In this document: piece by piece, positions 22,673 through 32,470 of the stretch
How the letters are laid out: each line of letters opens with the position of its first letter
How positions within the stretch are numbered: the first letter of the stretch is position 1
NCBI GenBank assembly: GCA_037447655.1
Contig: JBBHKE010002856.1
Coordinates: forward strand, 341,984-405,983
DNA: 64,000 nucleotides
Source: Zygnema cylindricum
Lineage: Eukaryota; Streptophyta; Zygnematophyceae; Zygnematales; Zygnemataceae
Reading direction: 5' to 3'
The notes under the pieces: model-generated
The model's input: only the letters and a program-made list of their open reading frames with translations
Database searches by the model: none
Told to the model about the DNA's origin: nothing
Position numbers and translations under genes: made by a program

Positions 22673-22873
22673 CGAATTGGTCCATTCTGCGAACTAGATG
22701 ATTGGCGAGAGATTGGGAGTTCTCGTTTCCTGCGAGAGCAATTGTTCCACATCCCTCCGAATCAAATCCTTAAGTCCTTTAACATGTCAGTGAACTGCTT
22801 TGTTTTCTATAATTGTTGGGATTTGAACTTTGCATTCTAAAAACCGCTGCGTGTACTCCAAGACAAAAGTGCG

Positions 22874-23326
22874 TTATTTTAGCTCTGAGATTTTGTCCCT
22901 GGCGGCCTTGACTCTGTTCACGAGTTGCTTATAGTCACGAAGGGTTTGATCGACGAGAGTCCAAACAACAGGTACTTCGTCGTTTTCCACCATTACTCTC
23001 CACCACGCCCTAGCCGCTCCTTTCACTAGGCCTCCCGCGTAGTACACTTTATCAAGACCAGACAAGCCAAGAAAACTCTCAAGGTATTTCGCTATTGAAA
23101 ACAACCATGCGTCAAGGTTTTTGTGCTTAGCAAGGTCAAACTCATCAAGTGTCTTCAACTTAGGCCTCCTCACGTCTCTCTCCACGCTTCCATGAGCTCT
23201 ATCATCAAGACGAGATTCTAAGGTAGCGACTGTATCGCTCAGGTGAGCATTCTGCAGTCCAACATTCTCAAACTCCCGAAGGACTCGCCCTAACATATCA
23301 GCTGTACACACGCCATAGTCTTCCAT
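22874..23326 (-). pseudogene. G1 gag N-terminal part
   Basis: ATG at 23324-23326 (MEDYGVCTADML) lies about 22 bases after the primer site. The product has a coiled-coil-like start, RRPKLKTLDEFDL and a capsid block with LDAWLFSIAKYLES and GGLVKGAARAWW, typical of plant Gypsy gag. It ends at a stop at 22874; the rest of gag is in other frames. A relic, probably not expressed. Confidence 0.8.
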
Positions 23327-23347
23327 ACTGTTGGGTGACGATAGATA

Positions 23348-23359
23348 GCTCCGATACCA
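23348..23359 (-). other. G1 primer-binding site (3' end of tRNA-iMet)
   Basis: TGGTATCGGAGC on the minus strand, one base inside the LTR, is the standard plant site complementary to the 3' end of initiator tRNA-Met (usual form TGGTATCAGAGC, one change). It contrasts with the anticodon-arm sites of the Copia elements in this window. Confidence 0.85.
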
Positions 23360-23360
23360 A

Positions 23361-23839
23361 TGTAAATGGGGGAAAACAACATTACAGTACACAGCGGAAT
23401 ACTTAGTGGAACCACTCGGATTACTTATAAGAACCACTCGTAGCAACAGTAAGGCACACAGCATCCACAAAGAAGAGCTCAAGAGTTTATTAATTCGGAA
23501 GAAGAGAATACAAGATTATGTACAAAGTACACTTATTAAAAAAACATGTCTTTTTCTAACATCTACAATCATTTAAAATAGCTATCCGCTAAACACCTCA
23601 GGAGTACAATTGTACCGCCCTGTATACGTGGCATCCCTCGGTCTGCTGTGTCCTAACCACACTAGGTTTTAGAATTACTACATCTATCACATTCATTTCC
23701 GTTGCTGTGCTGCCATGCTACGCTAGTCTGACATCCAAGTTGCGCTGTTCTAACATAGGAGTTGCGTTGTCGAACACCGCAGTCATAGCATCCACTCCAT
23801 TCTACCCTCAACCCACTAAGTCTTTGTAACCCTGTTACA
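23361..23839 (-). repeat. G1 5' LTR (479 bp)
   Basis: In plus orientation TGTAAATGGGGG… to …CCCTGTTACA. The right half matches 13464-13657. 23840-24279 after it is AT-rich unassigned DNA with T and A runs. Confidence 0.82.
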
Positions 23840-24279
23840 TAGATCTTTTATTTTTTGCAATTTTTTTCGAGTTTCGTTCCATGAAGTGTGAGATTGAACC
23901 GATAATGTGAGAGGAAGAGGGAGAGGCAACAACAGCCTAAACTCCTACAAAAAAGTAATGAATGAAAGTGGAGGGGCTGAGACCCTTGCATTTTTTTTCC
24001 ATACATGCGTGTGACGGGCAAGGCAAGAAATAGAGAGTACGCTCCCTCGTGCTAAAAAAATCTAGCTCGTGTGGCACGTGCATGATTTTTTTTTCATTGG
24101 TTTTTCTAGTGATACTATAAACTCAAATCTCCTTGTGAGGTGACTTTCGATAAAGTTTTTTTGGTGAGTCATATTCGCATGCTTGATAGTCAAAAAGTTG
24201 AAAAGATAAAAATGAGTACGTAAGACGACAAACATGAAGCACATTCAAAGAATGAAGATGACGTTCATCATACTGTGGT

Positions 24280-25183
24280 TGCAATTCTGTGGTCTCAATT
24301 GACCTAGAGAATGAGCAGCCTATGTAAAGCCTCTAGGATAATATTTGCCCCTTCTACTTTCCCGTTGAATAAGCGCCGCCCATGCACACAAACATTTTGA
24401 CCGCTCTCATCTCTATGCGGACAAGACTCCCCTCAGTCAAACGCAAAAAGAAATCAGTGAATTTGCTCCCCTGAGCTGTAAGTTATGGCTGGTCAAAGAT
24501 GACCTTTATAGTTACAAGCTCTCTTAGAGAGAGGTACCTAAATTTCACTAAGTCCCGGTCTGCCTACTTACGACTGCCTACTACTAAACCCTAGTCTAAT
24601 AGAAACACTATACAGTACAAAAAGGTACACTAGGCGATGTACTTATTGTACGGCCATTGTACGACATGGCTTTCAAAGTGACACCTGTCAAAACGGGAGC
24701 CATGGTTTTTCCTCCTATATTCTCCGGTATCCAATAGTATGGTGCCACGTGGCGTCGCGTGACACTATCCCCAAAGGCCGCCGAAAGTTTATTGCGGGTG
24801 GCGGTTGCAATTGTGGTCGTCCGATCATTTGTCTTTATGCGGCTTCGATTCGCTTCCATGTATGAATTGATTAATGCGTGTTTTCGTTAGTTTGCTGCAA
24901 AATAGTCCGTTTTATAAATACATGAATATGCGTGAAACCTAATGCGTATATCGTTTCGCTAGTGCCTTAATGGATAAAGCTTAGGTCTAAATAGTAGTCT
25001 GTAGACCCCGGTTCAAATTCGGCCAGAGGCAATATTTTGCTACAAATAGTAAAATACCTTATATTTTATTCTGCCTCCTTCTAAATGACGCGTCAGCCAT
25101 GGCGTGCCTTTGGTTCTCTCTTTCTCTCTCTTTACATTCTAACTAAAATATAGAAGTGGACTATTAATTACCTATTTTCAACA
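24280..25183 (-). repeat. RE5 3' LTR
   Basis: In plus orientation TGCAATTCTGTGG… to …TATTTTCAACA, next to the complement of AAGGGGAG (25184-25191). It contains a 69-nt tRNA-like segment on the plus strand (24963-25031), antisense to the element, and the shared GTAC hairpin at about 24620-24655. Confidence 0.9.
24963..25031 (+). other. tRNA-like segment in RE5 3' LTR, antisense to element
   Basis: TGCCTTAATGGATAAAGC… to …CCAGAGGCA can form a tRNA-type acceptor stem (TGCCT with AGGCA). It has a D-arm-like AATGGATAAAG and a B-box-like GGTTCAAATTC near the 3' end. The anticodon arm is oversized (GGTCTA … TAGACC with a long loop), so it is not a normal tRNA. The partner copy in the other LTR is at 30266-30334, where the T stem is better kept. 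Confidence 0.6.
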
Positions 25184-25196
25184 CTCCCCTTAATTC

Positions 25197-25860
25197 TTAG
25201 TCACTTTTCAATTTAAATCCACAGATTTCTCTGCAATAAATCAACTTAGGGGAAGGTACTGGTTTTTTCATCATGTGTGCAATCATTTCTTTATCACTTT
25301 TATGAACCAATTTAATGATTTTATTTTCAACCTTCTCTGTGACAAAGCTTAGTCGCATATCCATATGTTTAGCTTTGAAGTGATGTTTCGGATTAGGTTC
25401 AATAGAGATAACAACTTGATTACCACAAAAAACCTTCTGAGTTCTTGTCTTCATGAACCCAAGTTCTTCAAGAAGAGATTTCACCCACATTAATTCTTTG
25501 GTGGCATCACAGGAAACCATGTATAGGGGACTGAGCAACTACTTTTTGTTTTGCTTGCTACTCCAACAACATGCACCATATCCAATTTGCAACACATATC
25601 CAGTCGTACACCGCCTTAAAGGCACATCTCCATAACAGGCATCACTCTAGGTTGTGATGTCAGTGTGCTCCCCTCCCAAATACAACCACAATTCCCTTGT
25701 CCCCACCAGATACATCAACACCCTTTTGGCAGCCTCCCAGTCTCTCTTTCTTGGTTCATTTAGACTCTTACTGAGGACTCCTACGGCTGTAATTATATCC
25801 AGCTGGGTACAATTCATAAAATGTATTAAACTACCTACAATCTGCGATAAGGGATATTAT
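25197..25860 (-). pseudogene. RE5 RNase H
   Basis: The minus strand encodes the Copia RNase H end in pieces: a WVQLDIITA-like block, PYRRL at the join, then CDATKELMWVKSLLEELGFM, KVFCGNQVVISIEPNPKHHFKAKHMDMRLSFV and MMKKPVPSP, stopping at 25197 just before the purine tract. The MEAEY motif region is damaged. Confidence 0.8.
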
Positions 25861-26788
25861 CTATAAATCTTCTTTCTATCTCATCTATCTCATCATTAAT
25901 GATCAATATTCCTCCCTCTTCACTCCCCTCACACACTTTCTTCAAATCCATGGAAGTAATAAATCCGTTTGCTTTCTCCATTTGAAATTTTTCTAGCACA
26001 TTACCAATTGCTTCTTTCTGAGTGAGTCTTATAATCCTATTCCCTCTATTTCTCTCCATTTGAATTCCCAAAATGTACTTTGCTTCGCCGAGATCTTTCA
26101 TGTTAAAGCGGCTTCTAAGATCCCGTTTTAGTTTGTTAATTTTATCTAAGGACTTGCTTAAGACCAACAAATCATCCACATAAATAGCAATAAATATCAC
26201 TCCATCATCATCTTCAAATAAATATATGGAGTGATCTGAACTATTTCTGATATACCCCCAACCGGTCTGAAATTCGTCGAGCTTTATATTCCACTGTCGC
26301 GGGGCTTGTTTACGCCCATAAAGTGATTTTATCAGTTTGCAAACTATGTTTTCTTCCCCACTTTCCACGAATCCTTTCGGTTTCCTCATGTAAATTTCTT
26401 CTTCCAACTCTCCGTGCAAAAAGGTCGTTTTAATATCCATCTGGTGTATTTCCATATCCTCCGTTGCGGCTATACTTAAAAGGATTCTAACAGAAGGAAA
26501 TCTGACTACAGGTGCAAAGGTTTCTTCGTAGTCTATCCCCTCTTTCTGAGTATATCCTTTTGCGGCTAACCGAGCTTTGTACCTCTCAATGATATTATCC
26601 GGGTTTAATTTAAGTTTAAAAACCCACTTGCATCCGATCGGTTTTCGGTCCGGTGGACAATCTACCAACTCCCATGTATTGGCTTCCATGATAGAGGCCA
26701 TTTCTTCATTTATAATTGTGATCCACCTGCTACTTTTTGGAGTGTTTATGGCCTCTAAGTGTGTCTGAGGTTCATCTGGGTGAGACAT
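25835..26788 (-). pseudogene. RE5 reverse transcriptase (317 codons open)
   Basis: An unbroken minus-strand frame covers the Copia reverse transcriptase. It begins near MSHPDEPQTHLEAI and includes WVFKLKLNPDN, YKARLAAKGYTQKEGIDYEE, IHQMDIKTTFLHGELEEEIYM, KQAPRQWN, the catalytic AIYVDDLLVLS (about 26170-26200) and MKDLGEAKYILGIQMER. It is the best-preserved RT in the window besides RE2. It is part of a broken polyprotein, so I call it a pseudogene fragment. Confidence 0.88.
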
Positions 26789-26805
26789 CTTTGTGAGTTG
26801 GTTAT

Positions 26806-27792
26806 TTACTTGTCTTTCTTGAAGTCGTTAACTACTTCTTCTTCCCCTTTCAAAATCGGACGCCGATATAGAAGGCATCGTTGGGTTTTGTTTAGGGAAA
26901 TTTCAGCTCCCCTATCTTCCAATCCCGGTGTCTCATTAAGTTCCTTATCGGTTTCCACTTCGTATTGTGGTGTTGCCTCGGATGTTGTCCTTTCCTCCTT
27001 CTCCTTTGGTAGATCTGCAAATTTTTCTTTTTCTCCCTCTTCTTTCTCTTCATTTTCAAAGTCAAAGTTAGAAAACTGATCCGTTTCAAATCTGATTTTG
27101 ACTTCCTTATTATATTTGAATGGATCACTGGACTTCTCTCCATTCATCACCACTATGTGTTTTACCAAAATTATATCTCTCTTTTTCAAGTCATACAATC
27201 GGTATCCTTTTGTGCTCTCATCATATCCTACAAGATATCATGGCTTCCCTCTCCCCTCTAACTTCCATTTAGTCTTATCGGAATCCAAACTGTAGACTTG
27301 ACTTCCGAACACTCTCAAACTAGACAAATCAGGCTTTCTTCCTGTCCACCTCTCATACGGAGTTTCCTCCTTATTTGCTAAAGTTAGGACTCTATTTTTG
27401 ATGAAATTAGCATAGTTCATAGACTCCGCCCAAAACTGCAACCGTATCCTCTTATCAGTTAACATACTTCTAGACATATCTCCTAAAGTTCTATTCACTC
27501 TTTCTGCTACTCCATTTTATTCCGGATTATAGGGATACAATTTTCTCATGATGAATTTCTTCTTCTTTAAGATATTCTTCAAATTCCCTTGAGGTGTATT
27601 CTTTCCCATTATCACTTCTTATCTCTTTTATTGAGGTTTCGTGTAGTTATTCACTCCTTACTTTATACTCTTTGAAACATCTCAATACCTCTGACTTATG
27701 TCTGAGAAAGTATACCTTCGTGTACTAGACCAATCATCTATGATAGTTAACATCCACCTCTTCCCCCCATGTGAAGCATATCTAGCAAGTCC
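26806..27792 (-). pseudogene. RE5 integrase C-terminal half and acidic linker
   Basis: Minus strand: MNRTLGDMSRSMLTDKRI (end of the integrase core), YERWTGRKPDLSSLRVFGSQVYSLD, GYRLYDLKKRDIILVKHIVVM, then a Glu/Lys-rich linker of about 100 residues before reverse transcriptase. Stops at about 27236 and 26806 interrupt it. The central integrase core (27500-27790) is shifted and contains stops. Confidence 0.8.
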
Positions 27793-28550
27793 CTAAACAT
27801 CGGTGTGAATTAGATCCAATACTTTCTCTCTCCTAAATGTGGTTGCCTTTGGAAATGGAAGTCTATGAATCTTCCCTTGGGCACATCCACTGCAATCATC
27901 AAAGGTCTCATCATCCTCAAAAGTAATACCCTCCACCATTCCCTTTTTCTTCATTTTCTTTAATCTATCTAGATGCACATGCCCCAACCTTTTGTGCCAA
28001 AGCATCATCCCATTTGCACACGAGTAGAGAACACTGTTTTCATTGCAAAGAACAATTCTGAACATTCCCTCAATGCCCTTCTCAGCTATGAAATAAACCT
28101 CATTATCAAAGCTTGCTGTGAAGATTCCTTTCCTAGTTCCTGTTTCAAACTCCTTTTCATCTAAGACAGCTGTTGAGACCAAGTTCTTACTAAGCTGTGG
28201 AATGTAAAGAACGTCTAAGAGTGTTACAATTGAGGCCTTTCCATCAACTAGAACCTTCAAGTCAACAGTTCCAACAAGACTTGTGGTTTCTACTCGACCA
28301 TCTCCGTACTCTATCTCAACAGTTGGAATCTTTCTCAGTTTAGTGAACCACCTTTTATCTTTGCACATATGCATTGAGGCCCGTGAGTCTATGATCGACC
28401 CATCTTCAAGTGGATGCCTCTTACCTCCGAAAGCACACTTTTGTCTCCGTGGAATGTCAACATGCTTTTCAGTGTGTTTCGGATTAAGAAGTAGCTCCTC
28501 AAGCTCCTCAAGCTCCTCTTCGTGTTCGGTTTCTTCGTTCTCTTGCTCAT
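27793..28550 (-). pseudogene. RE5 protease and integrase N-terminus
   Basis: Minus strand: an Glu-rich stretch, a damaged second zinc knuckle (QKCAFGGKRHP), the protease box reading SIIDSRASMHMC (Gly of D-S-G replaced by Arg, which should abolish activity), VEIEYGDG, LDVLYIPQLSKNL, and the integrase H-H-C-C motif WHKRLGHV … CSGCAQGKIHRLPFPKA. Stop at 27793 after LIHTDV, at the same place where RE2 also has a stop. Confidence 0.85.
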
Positions 28551-29585
28551 CATGAAGTTGAGTTAGGAAAGCCTTTTTCTTTCCTCCATTTCTTGAGGTC
28601 CCTCCCTATCTTTTTGTCGAAGATCTGGAAGTTTGCCACAATCTGCCATATAGTGTCTTGGTTTCTTGCAGAAGTGACATAATCATCCTCGAGAAGTTCC
28701 TCTCCCTTGTCTATCAAATTTGCCACCTCCTTTTCCTCTTCCTCTAAAGTTTCGATAGGGTTCTTTCTCTCTCTCCTCATCACGCTTCCGCCAATCAGCT
28801 CCTGCAGACAATGCTTGAACACTTGGACTCCTTTTCCTAAGCTCTATGGTGCTTTCTTTCACTAAAATCATTCCCATTGTGTCATCTCAATTCCAATTTT
28901 TATCTCATATGTCCTGCAATCGATTAATGATATTCTCATACTCTACAAGTAGTTTCATCATTAATGTGTTCACTCTTTGTCTCTCAGACCATGAGTTACA
29001 TGCACTATCGAGCTATATCATTGCAATAATTATTTATTATTCCTCCCGTATAAGTATAAGTTGCAATCTTGTTTTCTGCCAACTGTTGCTGTTGCAATGA
29101 TCCACTGTTATATTTGTTTACTAGTGATATCCAAATCTGAGATGAGTATTTGACATGCATAAAGGAAATGGCAATGCCATTTGCTATACTTTTAAGAATT
29201 AAGAGCTTAGCAACCTTGTCTTTGTAGTTCCACTTTTCATACTCTGATCTTTCGATCTGAACCCTTGTCGCCGTTGTTGGTGGTGCTGCTACCGATATTG
29301 ACTTTAGCAATGGTGTCACTTGCTCCTCCCATTTCTCCTTCCATGACAATCTCCTCTCCTTCCTCGTCTTCATCCTCAGTGATGGTGGCAGCTGTTCTAC
29401 CTATTGTAGAGGCGGAGGTGCCAAAAAAACGCATTCCTCCAAACCTAGGTGGAGGAGGGCATCAAACTTGTCCGGACACTATGCCCCATAGGTGTTTCTC
29501 AAATAGTTCTCCCTCCATCATCATTTCCCAATAAAGAAAGTCTGATCCATTAAATATGGGCACTTTAGAGGGTGGCCCCATAACG
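28551..29585 (-). pseudogene. RE5 gag and primer site
   Basis: The minus strand carries Copia gag traces: CPYLMD after the primer region, YEKWNYKDKVAKLLILKSI, KYNSGSLQQQQLAENKIATYTYTGG and an Arg/Gly-rich stretch, in several frames. Directly inside the LTR (29571-29585) the minus strand reads CGTTATGGGGCCACC, two changes from the 15-base half-tRNA primer site of RE2 and RE3. Confidence 0.75.
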
Positions 29586-30486
29586 TGAAATTATGTGGTC
29601 TCCATTGACCCAAAGAATGAGCAGCCTTTGTAAAGCCTCTAGGATAATATCTGCCCCTTCTACTTTCCCGCTGAATAAGCGCCGCCCAAGCAAAAAAATA
29701 TTTTGACCTCTCTCACCCCTGTGAGGACAAGACTCCTCGAGTCAAACGCAAAAAGAATCACTGAATTTGCTCCTCGAGGAGTAAGTTATGGCTGGTCAAA
29801 GATGACCTTTATAGTTACAAGCTCTATTAGAGAGAGGTACCTAAATTTCACTAAGTCTCGGTGTGCCTACTTACGACTGCCTACTACTAAACCCTAGTCC
29901 AATAGAATCACTATAAAGTAGAAGAAGGTACACTAGGTGATGTACTTATTGTACGGCCATTGTACGACATGGCTTTCAAAGTGACTCTGGTCAAAACGGG
30001 AGCCATGGTTCATCCTCCCATCTTCTCCAGTATCCAATAGTATGGTGCCACGTGGCGTTGCGTGACGCTATCCCCAAAGGCCGCCGAAATTTTATTGCGG
30101 GTGGCGGCTACAATTGTGGCCGTCCGATCATTTGTTTTTATGTGGCTTTGATTCGTTTCTATGGATGAATTGACTAATGCGTGTTTTTGTTAGTATGCTG
30201 CAAATTAGTCTATTTAACAAATAGATAAACTTGCGTGAAACGTAAAACGTATATTGTTTCGCTAGTGCCTTTATGGATAAGGCTTAGGTCTATATAGAAG
30301 TCTGTAGACCCCGGTTCAAATCCGGCTAGAGGCAGTATTTTGCTACAAATAGTAAAATACATTCGATTTCATTCTACCTCCTGCTAAATGATGCGGCAGC
30401 CATGGCGTGCCTTTGGTTCTCTCTTTCTCTCTCTTTATATTCTAACTAAAATATAGAAGTGAACTATTAATAACCTCTTTTCAACA
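29586..30486 (-). repeat. RE5 5' LTR
   Basis: In plus orientation TGAAATTATGTGG… to …CTTTTCAACA. Closely related to 24280-25183, with scattered differences. It holds the second antisense tRNA-like segment (30266-30334, plus strand) with GGTTCAAATCCGGC. Confidence 0.9.
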
Positions 30487-30491
30487 GTGGT

Positions 30492-30899
30492 AATTGCATT
30501 ATTTTCGTACGGCAAAATATTTATTAGTTGGGGATTGAATTGTGGAGGGAAACGACAAATAAACCCGGTATTGTACTTTAACGGATGGGCACATACCGTT
30601 TGCTGTGATGTATAGCCGTAATCTTAGGCGCAATGTTCGCCGAGCGTGGGACAAGATAATTGATCTTCTGGTGTGCACGGTCAATCGTTATTAACATCAA
30701 GGATTTGATATTGTTAGTGCGAAACATTTGTGGGAAATCAGAATATAGTATATACACTACTAAATAACGTAGGAAAACTTGGCGGACTTTGTCCACTCCC
30801 TTAAAAAGTGCTAATTGTATTTTTCTATGATTTCCAGTCAAGATAAGTGTTGGCCCAAATATGTGTTATTTACTTTGACTAGTAAATCATTGCTCGCTA
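30492..30899. other. Spacer between RE5 and the minisatellite
   Basis: About 400 bp of single-copy-looking DNA. I see no gene, RNA or repeat in it. Confidence 0.5.
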
Positions 30900-31598
30900 T
30901 ACGGGCATGTACCATGTCCAGTTTATCACGCCCGTACTGCGGAAGCACGACAACATTAAGGTGTGCCAACCGTACGCAGTTTGTACTGCCGACGGTTGGC
31001 AATGTTATATTACGCCAGCGGTGCGGCGGTCTGTACTCCGACAACTGGCAACGTCAAATTATGCCAACCGTACGCATTTCGTACTACGGACGTACAGCAA
31101 CGTCAAATTATGCCAACCGTGCGCGGTCCGTACTGCGAACGCTCGACAACGTCAAGTAATGCCAATCGTACATGGTTTGTACTGTGGACGCAAGACAAAG
31201 TCAAATTATGCCAACCATACATTGTTCGTACTGCGGAGGCACCGCAACGTAAAATAATGTCAATTGTACGCGGTCTATAATGCGGACGCACAGCAACGTC
31301 AAATGATGCCAACCGTACGCGATTCATACTGCGGACGCAGTGCAATGTCAAATTATGCTAACCGTTCTCGGTCTTTACAATGGGCGCACGACAACGTAAA
31401 TTTATGCCAACCGTACACGGTCCGTACTACGGACGCACAACAATGTCAAAATTGTGACAACCAAACACGATCCGTACTGGGGACGCACGGCAACGTCAAA
31501 TTATACCAATTGTACGCGGTCCATACTGCGGACGCACAACAACGTCAAATTACGCCAACCGTACGCGCTCCGTACTCCGAACGCACGGCAGTGTCAAA
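30900..31598. repeat. 49-bp GC-rich minisatellite, left part
   Basis: About fourteen head-to-tail units. The block AACGTCAAATTATGCC starts at 31050, 31099, 31148 and 31197, giving an exact 49-bp period. Each unit goes on with CAACCGTACGCGGTCCGTAC and TGCGGACGCACAG. The unit is rich in CpG and GTAC and can fold (GTCCG … CGGAC). Overlapping open frames on both strands are repeat artefacts. RE6 has inserted at 31598 (TCAAA) and the array resumes at 37809. Confidence 0.95.
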
Positions 31599-32470
31599 TG
31601 TAGAAATAGATTTGATCCTGGTTCCTGGTGTCTATCAAGTTAGCCGGTAGTGGTCAGCTTTATCTTACAAGTCTAGGTTTAATGGTAAAGTATATAAGGT
31701 TTGACAAATATTTAAATAGTAGGACGTGATCTAAATCATTTAATAGAAACTATGTACGTCATGCATAGATACAATTCTGTAAAGTACGGAGTACGGTACG
31801 GAGTACAGTACAGAGTACGGTACGGAGTACGGTACGGAGTACGGTACGGTTTTGAAACAAATACCGCGCATTTTGTTTCGACAGCGAAACAAATATCGCG
31901 CAAGTATTTAAGACGGCTACGATTGAAACCCGGTTTTGATCAGACGGCCGCGAAGAATGCCGAGATCACGAAATACGATTTTGGTGGTTTGCGGTCACTG
32001 CCACATCGATTGACACGTGGCACAACCACATTGGATTACACCAACGAATCCAAAAATGACATGTGTCCACTTGTTGGTCATGTCGTACAATCGTCGTACG
32101 GAAAGTACACCAATACGTGTACCTTTTTATACGACACACTATTATGATTGGTGTCGTACTTCAGTAGATAGAGTTTTAGAGAGAGATAGGACTTAGAAAA
32201 ATTTAGTAGATAGGACCCTCTCTCCGAGAGAGTTTCTGTACAAAAAGGTCAACTTTAACCCTTTATAACTTACTGCTCAGGCGAGCAAATTCAGAGATTC
32301 TTTTCACTATCGACTCAGGGAAGTCTTACCTTCACAGGGGTGGAAATGGTCAGAGTTTTTGTATGCAATGGTGGCAATTTTTTTTGCTGAAACATAAAGG
32401 GGTTAGGGTTATCCTAGAAGCTTAGTGTGAGCTGCTTACTTTGAGGGCCAATGGAGGTCTCGGAGTTGCA
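31599..32470 (+). repeat. RE6 5' LTR with 12-bp tandem expansion
   Basis: TGTAGAAATAGATTT… to …GGAGTTGCA. Around 31785-31850 it has about five copies of GTACGGAGTACG, where the 3' LTR (37156-37180) has one to two. The gag start ATGGAGGTCTCG is at 32451, 20 bases before the LTR edge. Confidence 0.88.

Larger units (their letters stand above)
13464..23839 (-). mobile_element. G1: Ty3/Gypsy retrotransposon with nested insertions
   Basis: Read on the minus strand: 5' LTR (23839-23361), primer site complementary to the 3' end of initiator tRNA-Met, gag, zinc knuckle and protease, reverse transcriptase, RNase H, integrase, then a truncated 3' LTR (13657-13464). The order with integrase last is diagnostic of Gypsy. 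Three later insertions break it: a 1.8-kb unclassified block (about 19293-21151), a solo LTR (17275-18279) and a truncated Copia (about 15622-17156). RE3 abuts its left end. It is heavily decayed. Confidence 0.9.
24280..30486 (-). mobile_element. RE5: full-length but decayed Ty1/Copia retrotransposon
   Basis: LTRs at 24280-25183 (3') and 29586-30486 (5') flank a complete set of gag, protease, integrase, reverse transcriptase and RNase H traces on the minus strand. A perfect 5-bp target duplication GTGGT lies at 24275-24279 and 30487-30491. The reverse transcriptase is open over 317 codons, but the protease and several frames are broken. Confidence 0.95.

Noticed and set aside
30900-31598. CRISPR-like regular repeat array
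   Set aside because: There are no spacers: the whole 49-bp unit repeats head to tail. The context is a plant nuclear genome.
30907-31650. Several overlapping frames of 105-128 codons across the 49-bp repeat
   Set aside because: A period of 49 shifts frame each unit, and frames stay open on both strands. These are repeat artefacts.
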